NCBI GenBank assembly: GCA_028551475.1 | Contig: CM052357.1 | Coordinates: 24,160,451-24,224,450 of the forward strand | From: Casuarina equisetifolia | Taxonomy: Eukaryota > Streptophyta > Magnoliopsida > Fagales > Casuarinaceae | DNA: 64,000 nt | Direction: 5' to 3' | The notes under the pieces: generated by a model | Database searches by the model: none | Seen by the model: only the letters and a program-made list of their open reading frames with translations | Told to the model about the DNA's origin: nothing | Shown here: piece by piece, positions 1-12,327 of the stretch | Position numbering within the stretch: position 1 is the first letter of the stretch | Layout of the letters: each line of letters begins with the position of its first letter | Made by a program: the position numbers and the translations under genes

Positions 1-2253
1 TAAAATACCACTAGGAGTTGTGTTGGTGATAGTTGTTAAATATATTTTTATGTTGACAATAATTGAAAAACTATTTTCATATATATATATATTATTTATC
101 TATATCTTGTGTAAATAAAAATGTGGAACATATGTCAAACAAATAATCAAGATGATGATTATTTGCATGCAAAAACTCTCATATCCTAAAAATTTTATCC
201 TTTAAAATGTTTTATCTAATCTTTTGGTTATAAATACTTTGGCTTGAAGTTCATGTGCTAGTAGTATTTATATATACTTCAGAATTCAAATTGATTGTGA
301 GAATTTATTTTTGTGCACTACTACCTAAAGCAAAATGTTTCAAATAAGTTCAAAATTTGATAACTATCTTTGGAAATTGTTGATTGGGTGCACTGAATTA
401 CTAATCGTGATCACTGAAATAATAAAAGAATCATTCTTATTCTAGAATACAAAAAGAAAGAAAAACAAAACAAAAAAGTGAACAAAATTATGTATGTCCT
501 TGTTACATTATATGGCTGGATTTTACACCTAAATGAAATGGTGCATTTTTATTTAGAAGAAGGGTTGATATATATATTTGATTGAAAAAAAATGAGGGCA
601 AAGAGGTCACATGTTGATACCCTCTCTTTGTCCACTCTCGCTTTCTCTCTTTTCTAGATATTGTTGGATCCTATGTATATTCCAACATATACTCTTTAAA
701 AGCAAAATCTAACTAAAATGGAAGTTTTTCAAGAGAAAATCAAAGAGCTTTGACGACTGAATGATATAATTTTTATTGCCTCTAAATTTTTTGACTTTAA
801 AGCTTATATAATGATGGCTAGGGTTTTGTTTTGGGCAAACACAATTGAAGAAAGCATCTACCATCTTTTTAAGCAAATACCCTATGAAACAATACTCATT
901 CCATTATTATATGAGATGTGTGGTAATCTATTTCTAATTTTAAGATTCTTTGATCAATTTCATTCTATAATCATGCAAGTTGATCCTGTTTATATTAACT
1001 ATTTCAAGAAGCATTCTAAAAAATTGTTGAACAAGATTATTTGGTTATATTATAAGTTTGCTCTCAACATGTTCTAGCCATGTGCCATCTTTTAAGCTTG
1101 CTAATGTTGTGAATCATATCACAATTTATTACAATAATTGTTTAAGAGTATTGTGAAGTGGTTGCTGATTGATTATATTCTTAGCTTGCTCGTCATATAT
1201 TCTAATCTAGTGTTCTCCTTGAGTGTGTTACTATTGTGAATCAAGTAAACTTGAGTATAGTGACTATTTCAAGAACATTTTGTGTTAATTATGCAATTTA
1301 ATCACCTAAGTACTTTGATTAAGTTGCTCTTAATATGTTTGATTGTGTTTTTCTTAAAGTTATCATTATCCTACTAATCTTGTTGTTGTAAGTTAAAGTT
1401 GGTTGCTTGACTGCTTTTTCTGGAGAACCAAAATTAAGACAACATAAAAGAAATAATTGATTTGAATCAAGGTTGTTTCTTGCATGAGAAAAGAAATACA
1501 TCATTGTATAAACTCTAATATTAAGTTGTGTGGCTTGTGTTTGCTTTGTAACAATAAGTTGTAAGTTGTGTTTGTTAGTCTTTAAGACAATGTGTTGTAA
1601 GATGTAAGTTGTAAGTTGTAAGTTGTAAGTTATAAGTTATGTTTATTAGTCAATTAGATTGTGTTGTAGTGAAAAGTCAAGTTGGGCTTTTTGTTTGTGA
1701 AATGGATTGTAGATCTTTGTATCTAGTAAACAAAAGATCAAGGTATACTAAATTGTGAGAGTATACCTCTCATAATATAGTAAAAAGGGCTCTCTTACTA
1801 TTAGTAAGAAGAGGTGGAAGTAAGTCTAAAGGGAGGCCAGAACACATGAACATTTCCTTGTGTACTATTATTTTATTTAGTTTTTGATTAACCGTAAAAC
1901 AAAATAAGTGACCCAATCCAACCCCCACCACAACCCCCTCCCCTACCCTCGCAAGTCCCCCTAATTAGGTTAATCCATTGCAACTACTGATGTTTGCCAA
2001 CTATTAGATAAATTACCAATTTTTTAAAGCAATGTTTACTTTTGTTAGCTAGTTCACTAATGACTAAATTCACTTAAGAACCCCATCATTACTTGTCTTA
2101 TTATGTACTTAAATCTATTAATCTCTTGAGTAGAAAAATTTTGTTATGAGCAGTCTTGTGTTTATAAAAAGTATTGAGCTTCTTTCACAACTCATATGTT
2201 TTTATCTCTTTCATAGTGTAATGATAAATATTATACTCAATAAACTGTCTAAT
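1..2253. other. AT-rich intergenic DNA, no gene recognised
   Basis: Strongly AT-rich sequence with short open frames only, the longest being 88 codons at 811-1077 on the plus strand, which matches no family I know. It includes a short TA run near 84-92 and a heptamer array near 1596-1640. The block next to the gag fragment at 2254 is probably part of the same decayed Copia element, but I see no conserved pol motif in it. Confidence 0.5.
1590..1640. repeat. short tandem heptamer array (TAAGTTG)n
   Basis: Several near-perfect copies of the heptamer TAAGTTG lie in tandem around 1596-1640, with looser copies just upstream near 1550-1570. It is a simple repeat in AT-rich intergenic DNA with no coding role visible. 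Confidence 0.7.
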
Positions 2254-2484
2254 CTAAAAAACAATCTTCCTATTTAACTTCTTCAACTCTTTATCAATCA
2301 TCTTATTAATAGTCCTAGCCAAGTCCCCTTCCATGGCTTTAAACAAATTCCTATGAATTAGGTAACCTTTCATTTGTAACTTCCAAGAGTGATAATTGAA
2401 TGAACCTAAAATCACCATACCCTTACCAAAAGTGTTTGATTTCTCCATCTTGAAGAGTAAATTTCCTTTTGACTTTTCTTTCAA
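2254..2484 (-). mobile_element. Copia-type gag fragment
   Basis: The minus-strand translation carries the N-terminal signature of Copia gag polyproteins: a GSFNYHSWKLQMKGYL stretch (the usual F-x-G-x-N-Y-x-x-W-x-x-x-M motif) followed by HRNLFKAMEGD. Only about 76 codons stay open and no zinc knuckle follows, so it is a remnant. It lies downstream, on the minus strand, of a primer binding site at 3298-3309 and an LTR end at 3313, which fits a minus-strand Copia element whose 5' end is at the higher coordinates. Confidence 0.7.
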
Positions 2485-3297
2485 ATCGAAATCAAATTAC
2501 CAAAATTCCCCTTAACATAGTTTCAAATAACTTGACCAATATAACCCTCTAATTATGCCATTAAATCTGTCAAAATATCTCCTAAAACACCACTAAGAAA
2601 CAGCACAAAATGGACCAAAAAAATCTTCTCGAAATTCTATTTGATGCTTGGTTCTACACGTGTAGGGAGACAAGAGCATGTAATTCAGGCTCTAGAAGAA
2701 ACTTGCATGTCAGACGCGTGTGGGAAAATGCATGTGCTTCCTGCACCCACTCAAATGAACCGAAATGAAATTTGGTGGCATCTCAGGTTAAATCAAGTAT
2801 TTGGGTCGATCAACAAATTAGGTCAACAAGTCAAATCTCAATTGAGTTGACAAATCAGGTTTCTAGGTCGACATCAGGTTGATGGACTTGTTTTCACTGT
2901 CAGCCTTTCTCCACCAATTTCCAACGTATCGTGGCAATTTTCCATCAATCCAAAGGACACCAATCTATAAATTGGGCCATGAGGAATCTATAAACTATAG
3001 ATTCTCTCCAAAAAACCAACTAACAAGGGTCAATTTTCATATTACCTCTTCGGCCACCCGGGTTGGATACAATCCGAAAACTTTCCAATCTATTTCCAGC
3101 AAAATTCGGTTACTTCTGACCACAAAAATGGTTGAAAAATAGCCTTCAAAGGAAGGAGAAGAAACCCCTTACCTCAAACAAAGATTTGAATCCCTTCTAT
3201 GTTGTGCACCAAGTGTTTGTGAAAAGAACCTTTTTCAAGCCTTACTGCCTCAACGAGAAGCAATCTCGATTCTCACCAACCTCTACTTTGATTCAAT
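2485..3297. other. probable Copia leader/internal DNA, no gene
   Basis: This stretch lies between the Copia gag fragment and the primer binding site. Two short plus-strand open frames (2641-2850 and 2879-3142) have no recognisable product. It is longer than a normal Copia leader, so an insertion or rearrangement is possible. Confidence 0.4.
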
Positions 3298-3309
3298 AAC
3301 TAGATACCA
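3298..3309 (-). mobile_element. Copia primer binding site (initiator tRNA-Met type)
   Basis: The minus strand reads TGGTATCTAG, agreeing over its first seven bases with the common plant Copia primer binding site TGGTATCAGAGC. It begins three bases from the LTR end at 3313. This fixes the LTR at 3313 onward as a 5' LTR of a minus-strand element. Confidence 0.55.
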
Positions 3310-3312
3310 GTT

Positions 3313-3700
3313 TGTTAGATCGAAGGCGGCAAGTATTGAGACAAATGTGAAATAAAGCACTCATGCACACACCAAGAAAAGCAAGCAAACCAAGAACACT
3401 AATATTTACATGGTTCAGGTTGATTTCCCTATGTCTATAGCCTAAAGAGCAACTTCTTCACTATATGGTGAAAAGATACAAGGGATTACAAGCACCCTGG
3501 TCAAACCCTAGTTTTCTCTTAACAATGAAGAATACGAGCTACAGTGTTTCTCTCTATCTACAACCTTCATTATTCCGTTCTTTTCTTCCTTTTTTTCTTT
3601 TAAAAAAAGGGTAAAGGCAAAATAAACATTTTGCCCTTCACCAATTTTCTCCAAACATAACAAGATTCTCAACACAGCAGAACACAAACTCGAAATTGAG
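3313..3700 (-). mobile_element. Copia 5' LTR (copy 1 of a dispersed pair)
   Basis: The block begins TGTTAGATC on the plus strand, so on the minus strand the LTR ends in CA. About 350 bases are clearly similar, in the same orientation, to 22219-22580. Shared landmarks include GGCAAGTAT, ACACACCAAGAAA, GCAAGCAAACCAAG, the T-rich tract and AATTTTCTCCAAA. The outer boundary is not sharply visible; 3700 is where the similarity fades. Confidence 0.65.
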
Positions 3701-3779
3701 ATATACATGTTGAACCAGAAAACTACACTTCTATCCTCTCTGGTGTTCTTGGTAAAAATATGTTTCACTAAATACAAGG

Positions 3780-4124
3780 ATCAAAAGTAACATATCAAGG
3801 GTTCACAGCGTCAAACCGTGACCAAATTACAAAGTTCAGATTAGATACATTTTGAAAAATAAAAGAAGAAATTAACCATATAGAAGTACTCCCCCATCAA
3901 CTCCAGAATATTTCCCCTAAGCATCATCAGCAAGTTTGCTCCAATCCCTGCTCAAAGTACATATAGCATCAATTGGCAATTGTTGTAAATAGTTATGAAT
4001 GTAGATTCCATCAGATGCTCATAAAGACATAGATTACCTGAAAAACGTGAGGGATCAAGACACTAAAAATTGTGAACTTGTTTACAACCAAAACATAAGG
4101 CTGTCTTCAGTACTCCTATTCTCC
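3780..4124 (-). other. probable 3' untranslated region of the MOS1-like gene
   Basis: No open frame is found between the Copia LTR and the MOS1-like stop codon at 4125. The stretch is AT-rich and fits a 3' UTR, but no polyadenylation site is decisive here. Confidence 0.4.
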
Positions 4125-7100
4125 CTACTCAAAACCAGCATCTACACGGTCGTTGCCTCTTTGTCGTCCATTGAAGTGTCCCCCACCACGCCTTGAGTGA
4201 TTCTGACCCCTCGGACCTGTATTATAATTTCCATCTTTATGTCCTTCAGCATTGCTTGTTTTGTTATTATGGTATGCGCCAACTGGCTGGTACTCGAAAT
4301 GAGAATGGTGCCTCTGCCTCTCCCAGTTTGAGGGAGGGTTATTACGCTTGCTTTCTTGCCCAGATGAGTTCCAATTCCCACGAGATTCATGCCCTGTGTC
4401 AACGCGGTTACTATTTTGGTTTCCATTCCTGCGGAACCCTGAGGATGACCTTTGCTCTTGTCTAACTTCCATACTTTCAGGAGCATGCTCAACTGGGCCA
4501 ACAGGAACTCGACTAGGGGAAGGTGCTCGTTCCCTGAGTGAACCCACTTTTCTCCCTCTCGTGGCTTCTTGATTCCCTACATTTAATGCCCCCAAATCAC
4601 TTCTTTTAGGGGGAGACTGATCATGGAGTGGCTGCGATACTCCACTGGTTCTCTTATCAGGTGGCGGTGCCTGTTGTACTACACCCTGTGAGGTAGACTC
4701 TTTTTTGTTTGTCCAAACTCCAGCACCTACATTTCGACCATTATTGCCTCTGCTTCCCTGTTGATTATTGGCTGAAAAAGACTGATGTTTGGGTTGCCAA
4801 TGAGCCATTGAGCGTTCCCCAGTACCTCGATTTTCTTTTGAAGCTGGCAAATCTGTTTGACTCATCTCAAGCGCCGCAGATTGGCTATTAATTTTGCTGC
4901 CCTCCTCGCTATTCATTCTCTTGTAGTCAAGATCAGTGTTATTACCCAAGCCTCGCTGTCCCTTGTAGGGATGCCGCTTTACTCTGCCTGTTACCCCCTG
5001 ATCTTTTACCACAGCAACTGCAACCGATGCAACTGAATCAGAACTATCAGGAACTTTCTGTCTATCAGAAACATTCCACTCATCTGGATATTTTGGTTGC
5101 TCTTTCAGTGAAGTCACACCAGACCTCTGCGGTTGGTAATCCCCATTTGATTTTTTAACATTCCGACCATTGTATGAAGTGCGTCCATCTTGCACACTTT
5201 GCCCACCAACGGACTCTATCAATCCACGTTGCAGCCATGACCCTTTCCCCTGCTTATTCTGCTTACCATCCTCATTCCTAGGCTCCAAGGCAAGCCCTAC
5301 TTTTGCAGATCCTGGGCCAGCAGGTTCTGTCCTTTCCATGCCTTGAGAAATGGAATCTGCGGTAGCAACAGGTTCATCTAAAGTACTCTGATTGATAGAA
5401 GATGCCACGGGTTGTTGAATGCTTCCTTGCTGAGTCATTTCCTTTGCCACAGGCTTTGGTACATATCTTTCCATCTCTGCCCTTTTATTTTTGGAATTAC
5501 TCTGCGCTTGATGGTCACTCTTTATTGATGAAGCACTCACTTCATCTGCGATTTTCAGACAGGCTTCATCAGTTCCAGCTTTGTTCTGTGACCGTACAGG
5601 TGCCCATATAACATCACTATGGGATTTCTCTGCTGCTCTATTAACTTGTGGGTTTCTTGATGTCCGGCGAGAATGTAGAGATTTCCACTGACTATTATTC
5701 GTTCTACCATGAGAATCGTCAAGGGTCAAAGACACGTGGTGCTCCGATAACTGATTCGGATTGTAAGAAATTGTTACTGACTGGACCAAGTTAGGATCCA
5801 ATTTAGTCTCAGAAGTTTTTGGCTTACTACTTTCAGAAGAGGCATTCACAACACAGGTTTCTTTTAGTTCTGATGCTGGTACAGCAGTCATAGATGATGC
5901 TAACTCCACCTTGTGCTTGTTCTTGCCACTCCTGTTTTTCTTTTTCTGATATACGGAGGATTCAGCCACTGCATTTGAATTCAAAGCCCAGCTTGTGGAC
6001 TCAGCCACTGCGTTTGAATTCGCAGGCAAGCTTGCGGACTCAGCCACTGGATTTGAATTCGCAGGCAAGCTTGAGGACTCGGCCCCAGCATTTACATTCA
6101 CATGCAACCTTGAGGACTCGGCCACTGTATTTGAATTCACACTCTGGCTTGAATTGGAGCTCAAGGAAATATCATTGGCAACCCCCCCACTGGACACCAT
6201 GACCTTATTGACCTTACGCACTGCATCAGCATGATTATTTGTTGTGTCATTAGTACTCATGGAAGTAGCCTTTTCGCTCCTCTCTGATAGAATGTTCTGC
6301 TTCTGTTTGTAGCCCAACCGCTTATGCTTTGAGGCATTACCATCAAGGACATTGTGAGAATTATTATGATGTGCAAGATGGGCACTATCAGCATCCTGCT
6401 GCAAGGACAGAGACTGATTATGCACTATACGTTCCTTGTTGGCACTCTTAGGTTTCTCTGGAGGGAGCTCACTGGACAGAACAGGGGTTTGTTCATCTCT
6501 AATGGTGTGGCCCTCAATTTGAGGAAGCACAATTGATTCTTGCTTATTATGGACAGCACCACCTGAAGCATTTTCTGACTTGTGCATTGACCCTTCCATA
6601 GATGTTTTACGCCTATTCAACTCTTCCAGTTTGGCATGAGCCTTGGCCATTTGCCTTCTTGTACGCTCTTCTTCCTCCTCCCTCAGTTGTTTGGCACGTT
6701 GCTCAAGACGCTAACCAGAAACACCAGAATCATCAGTCTCAGAGACATAAAAACCAGTGGGAACTTCAAATAAAATTAATGTTACCTGTGCCTGATAATC
6801 ATTAAGATCACATGTGGGAGGAGAAGATTCTCTCTCTTCCTTTGCTTGCGAATATGAGCCAGACTTTTCAGAAGCCTCAACTGATGCGTGGCAATCAAGC
6901 ACATGAACATTAGAATTAGTTTGGACACGTGAAGTTGGTACAACACTGGGAGAATCTACCACAGGAATTTTTTTATGCCGACCATCAGCCCCCTCATTGT
7001 TGAGCCCTCCTTTACCATGATAACTAGATCTGCCTTGCATACCATGTGCAGGTCTCCTGCAATAAAATTAGTATTTCACAAACAGTGGAAATAACTAATA

Positions 7101-10100
7101 CATTTAAGTGGAAACCCAACAAGGTGCTGGAAAAGAAATGGAAACAGAAAGAACCTGGAGATGCTTGTTCCACCAGCAGCGGCAGATTCAAGGTTCTTAT
7201 CTCCCGCAGAAACACCCATACCACGGGAGGCAGGATTCATAATTCCAGCAGCATGGGTTCTTTTGGAATGGACAAAACCACTGCCACCTTCAGTTGCAAG
7301 ATGGTTAGCTTGGGCATTGTGAACCTGAGTTTTATTCTTTTGCTCCTCCAAAACATCATGTCCATCAGAAGCCCGAACTTTTGCATTTAGTCCCTCAATC
7401 TTCTCAATTAAAGTGGAATCTTTAGGAACAGCTGAAACAGGCCCTGGATCCTCTGGCAAACCAGAGGATGCTTGTTCTGGATTCTGAGCAGAAATGTCAT
7501 CAAGGCGTTTGATGACTTTGACAGGTCCAGAAGAATACGACTGTTGGTTTTCAGAAGTTAGACAAGGAATTTCTTGACCAGGTTCCATCCTTCTTAATCC
7601 CGTCTCCCTATCATTTCCATAATCTGAACTCCAGTCATTATCACATGAAGACCTTTCTGTCTGATCGCCCGCATGACCATATGTAGGATGGGTAGTTGTT
7701 GTATCCTCCAATTTTTTCTCTTCATTCTTTCCTTCCCAACTATTATGTTGCTTTAAAAGAACTCTGTATGGTCCTCGAGCATCATGAGGATGACCAGATT
7801 CCACATGCTCTGAAACCAATGTTTTCCCAGTAGGACCATATCCAGCAGATCTTCCCTGGGAACCGCCAGGCTCAGGAACATTTTGGCTTGAGTACCTGTT
7901 ATAAACAGAGGTGTTGGGTGCCAGTCCCATAAATGGAACATCACGTTCATTTGAACTGCAATAACCCATTGGGCCACCATAATAGCCGTCATATGCCACT
8001 GGACCAGGGTAAAATCCAGGCCTAATTGGCATCCCTGGGCGCATGTATGCATCAGGCATATGAGGTCTGTACATATCTCCATTTTTAGGGTGGTGTCCCC
8101 TTTGTCCACCTGGTGGGGGACCTGGCTGTGGATTGGCAAGGGCAGTTGGGATATGAGTCCTATAATAAGAATATGGTTCCATAGGAAAGCCACCAAGACC
8201 AACAGGACCTCCATATGGAGGACCTCCTGGAGGTCCTCTAAACCAAACGCCACTGGGAGGATTTGTTACAGGAGGACCATGCCAAGCTTCATAATGTTGA
8301 GGAGGAATATTGGGATTAGGGTATGGCTGGGGATTGCCCTGCCACCTCTCTAAATTGGATATGACTCCATCTTCAACATATGGGGGGTTATCCCTTCTCC
8401 AGGAATTTGTTGTCCCACTTTTCACTTCTGCATTTATGGAAACATCACCTGAGATATGAAAACTTCAAATAAGACAATGGAAAAAAAAAAAAATAGAACT
8501 CAGCATAAGCCACGTGATTTTAGCATCTTCATTAAAAGCATGGGAATTGACTGCTTGTACACAAACCAACAATAGATGTACCATTCCCCTCTTTTGCCAG
8601 CCTTACTTCGCCAGGATGACCATGAGAATCGTGGTCTGCAATTGATAGACCATCAAGCAATCAAAGCATTGAATTCAATAATCAGCATTGAAAGCTTAAG
8701 TCTTTCCAGTGGCACCTTTTGAACTTCATGAAGGAAGTACATTAAAGACTAACAGTAAGTGATTTAGATTATCATACAAGAAACTCTTCATTTTAAACAG
8801 GTCAAAAAAATGACTAGAAATTGATAAAAATGACACCGAATAAAATTTAAAAGGCAATTAAAACAAAATAAAACCTTGTGACTCATTATTCTTTCCAGAA
8901 TTATCTTTCTCTGAACCAAGTGTTGGAAAATCTCCAGACGTCAGAGAAAACCCATCGTTCTTGGCCCCCATTACTCCCTGCAGGTGTCACAGTGAATAAC
9001 TAATATAAAGAAGGCCATCCAAGAGAGAGCAAACATAGACAGTACAAACAAAATAAGGACAACCAGAGTCCAGAGCAACAAAGCACAAGTGAATAATCAA
9101 GATCACCAAATAAATTGAAGTTAACTAGATATGCCCCTAATGCTGTTGCAATAAGCCTAGACCAAGAAAGGAAAAATATATAACCACAGAAAGACCAAAA
9201 TCACCATATAAATTGTAGTTAAGTCCAGGAATATATTGAGACCGACTATTCCAGTGCTGAGTGGGAAAGCAATTTTGCAATTTCATACAAAAATCATTGA
9301 CAATTATACGCTCAAAGTTTTGATGAGCTAACTATATCATATGTATAGATCAATTTTCTTCTTTTTATTTTCCTTGTTCATGCTCATAATACATGTAAAC
9401 ATGAAGTCAACAAATTACTCCTGATTATAGATTTAGAGAAGTCAATAGCCAGATTAAAACCAAAAAAAAAAAAAAAAGAATTATAACAAAATACAGTAGC
9501 CATCTTTCAAAGAATTTTCAGCAAACTCCAGTTGGACAGAAAACCCAAGAAACAAACAGTGCGCTAAGGTTGAAATGGGTTGCTTAAGAAATGCTTCCAT
9601 ATAATTACAATTAAGTAAAGGGAGTTAAGAAGATCTATACACAATGCAGCCAGAACAACATGCTAATCAACAAATATAATGACTCTCAAAAGTTCTGCAC
9701 AACCACCTCAATGAATAAACAGCATATTGTTACTGCAGCATATCCCTCAATTACAGAACTCAGAAGGACCCCCCAGTACATGTAATTACCCGCAGTGCAC
9801 AATGACTCAAGCAATGAGCTTACAATGAGAGATATACCAGTTTCTCTGCAGTCCCAGCAGCACCCCATGCCCCTGGACTTTCAGGCAATGACTCAGCAAA
9901 CCGAGAAAGCTGTGAGCTACCTGGCCTTGTTTCTGCACTGCGAGGTCGCAAGGATGTCAGGGATGTCTGATTAGATGTCAATGCGCCAGAAGCTGATGAT
10001 GGCCTTGAGTTTGGCCCCCATGCACTAGCAGTAGGTTCATGAACTCTATCACTACTAGCAGTTGATGGTCGTGTGCCACTTCCACCAGATGACGGACGAC

Positions 10101-12302
10101 CACTTAGGTAGCTAGGTGAGCCAGGACCCCCATCAGTTCTTGGAGACAGCGTTGAAGAACCCCATGCATTTGAAGTGGAAGATGATGATTTACTACCCCA
10201 GCTATATGTACCCCTGAAAAGTAAAAGACCTATTCAAGAACTGCAAAGGCATTTATAATCTGGACTTGAAGTTACAATATCATTAGATCACATGATACAC
10301 TGGAAATCAAAACCCACCCACCCACACACACACACAAAGTGAAGTTGCAATATCATAAGTTCACATGATAGACGTGGAAATCATAACTCACACATACAAG
10401 ACCATCAGTATGAGGTGTGTATGTATGGGCAGACAGAAACATGGATAAAGTGAGAGAGAGTGCAAGAGATCCTAGAATGATGGATGTATTACTTACTTGG
10501 GAACAATCTCCACACTAGGGTCCATACCATGATTTTCTAACCTTAAAACAACAGAGAGAAAACACAATTTTAGGGGGAAATATCATGCACCTCTGAAAGT
10601 GAACTAAAAAGATTTTGGCAGGAACCAAATACCTTTGACTTGGTAAGTTCATTGGTTTCGGGGCAACAACTTTGCCTAAGACAATCATGCCACCTCTTCT
10701 GGTAGCAGAAGAGGAACCCCACCTGCATAGGGATATCATTAGATGCCAAGATGATGATACGACTCAGTCACAGCATCAACTAATTAAAACCAAACTGATA
10801 TTCCTCTGGCACTAAACATGTATGAAGCAGGCCAAACAGGTGCTCCAACCACCGAATTATAGTAAAAATGGATAATAAGCATGCCTAGCAAGTAACACAA
10901 GAAAAGATAAAGAAGACCTCCAGTAGAGATAGAAGAACCACAGTAAATACAATCAGAGTCTGTTGTAGGACCATAAGCAACTTTCTTCTTTCAGCAAGCA
11001 AACAGGATGACAGTTTTTTGTTTTTCTTAACAAACACTTGATAATAAAACAACATTGGCAACAATACCATTCCAACAAAACAGCCAAATGACAGGGAGAT
11101 ATTGCAAGTTAATGCCAAAAAACAGACGCCCTAATGTTTCAAATTTTTAAGTAACTAATCCAAAGACTTATACTAAGTAGACATTCTCTACCCAGAAATA
11201 GAGGATGGAGAAGAAAGAAGGAAAAAGCGCAGTTGAAACCAATAACATGTGATTCTTGGAGATTAAAAGCACGTCAAAAATTGTTAATGCAAAATGCAGT
11301 ACAATGATACATCAATATTTTCCTCTGCCAGAAATAGAGAAGAAATAAACAAAATGACCTTTACAAACAACAGTATAAGAATGAATAATGACCAGGAACC
11401 AAAGTTAGCACTATAAATTGAAAAATGTAAACTAAGCAAGCTAGCTCAAATATTCCCATTTCTTGAACACAGAAAAAGTGACATGTTTACTTTTCATATT
11501 TTTGCCTTCGTGACTTCTAAAAAGATTTATCTTTTAAGAGGTGCTGCACAAATATGGTATAGATAGTACACACAAATAAATTGGCTAATTCTATGGGCCT
11601 GAACTTGAAACTACACAGCTCTGACTAACAAATATTGCTGGATAATTCCAATTTTGCTTACAATCCTCCAAACCTGTACATGCTTAAAATGGAAAAACAA
11701 AGCATACAGTTGCTCCCACACTCGAGCACCCCAAACTCTTTTTCTTTTGAAAAAGGAAGCAAAGATATAAAGCCAACAAATGCAAAATTATTCATTCACA
11801 CTTTAATACCTTTATTTTCACCCCATTAGGTATTAGACATCAAATTTCCCGATTTTATAAAACTGCCTGAGATCTTGGGTTCTTAAAAAGGTTCAAGTGT
11901 TTTTTCTATTCACTAGTATCGTAACGCTCTACATATTCTCTAAGAAGCAATATTTTGATCAACTCATGAAATAGGCATTTTCATTGAAAATTTTCATGTC
12001 TATTGTCAAGATTGAGATACTTCAGAAAGGCATCTTTATGTGCGCTTAACAGGCTAGAAAACAGTTCCTCATTACTTTCTGCCAAAAGAAACATTCACAG
12101 CCATATTTGTCAACACTTTTCCTAGATATAAGTGTGTTAAGAAAAGTAGAGCGAGCAATGATATACAAAACTAACAAGAAATATGTTCGCAGAGCTTTTT
12201 GAGCAACAAGGACCATGGATACCAGAACATCAAAGATTAAAAAAGTTGAGGGAGAACAGTCGCATTTTACCTTTTCTCCCCACCGGTCATACTTGACGTC
12301 AT
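4125..12302 (-). CDS. MOS1: MOS1-like protein (MODIFIER OF SNC1, BAT2 N-terminal domain)
   Basis: Coding exons on the minus strand, in transcript order, are 12302-12271, 10722-10633, 10541-10497, 10213-9838, 8977-8875, 8635-8567, 8448-7155, 7056-6786 and 6710-4125. All introns are GT-AG and the phases agree throughout, giving 4866 nt and 1621 residues; Arabidopsis MOS1 is about 1,400. The N-terminus (MTSSMTGGEKRWGSSSATRRGG, then KVVAPKPMNLPSQR) matches the BAT2 N-terminal domain. The middle is rich in Pro, Gly and Tyr (roughly residues 250-350). A charged helix, rich in R, E and K, lies near 761-795. The C-terminal half is low-complexity Ser/Asn/Gln/Gly/Arg and includes a 13-residue repeat. 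MOS1 is a nuclear protein known in Arabidopsis to control expression of the immune receptor gene SNC1 and to affect flowering and cell-cycle genes. The assignment rests on the N-terminal and Pro/Gly regions; function here is inferred. Confidence 0.88.
5958..6152 (-). repeat. coding minisatellite, five 39-bp units inside MOS1
   Basis: Five tandem 39-bp units start at 5958, 5997, 6036, 6075 and 6114. Each is in frame with MOS1 and encodes a 13-residue unit resembling SLPANSNAVAES. Units 2 and 3 are almost identical; the outer two are more diverged. The repeat falls around residues 947-1011 in the low-complexity half of the protein. Confidence 0.9.
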
Positions 12303-12327
12303 GGTCCAATTGTTGTTGCACAATCAT
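10498..12327 (-). promoter_or_regulatory. upstream open frame overlapping the MOS1 start
   Basis: In the leader on the same exon as the MOS1 start, an ATG at 12327 lies 25 nt upstream of the main ATG at 12302, in a different frame. After splicing it runs through exons 12327-12271, 10722-10633 and the first 27 nt of 10541-10497, ending at TAG near 10515. It encodes 57 residues and overlaps the first part of the MOS1 frame. Such overlapping frames usually reduce translation of the main one; whether this one is used is not known. Confidence 0.55.

Noticed and set aside
811-1077. 88-codon plus-strand frame in AT-rich DNA
   Set aside because: Composition is dominated by I, F, L and Y, as expected from AT-rich noncoding sequence; no family match.
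4193-6536. Several plus-strand open frames opposite MOS1
   Set aside because: They mirror the biased codons of the low-complexity MOS1 exon and have no independent motif or splice context.
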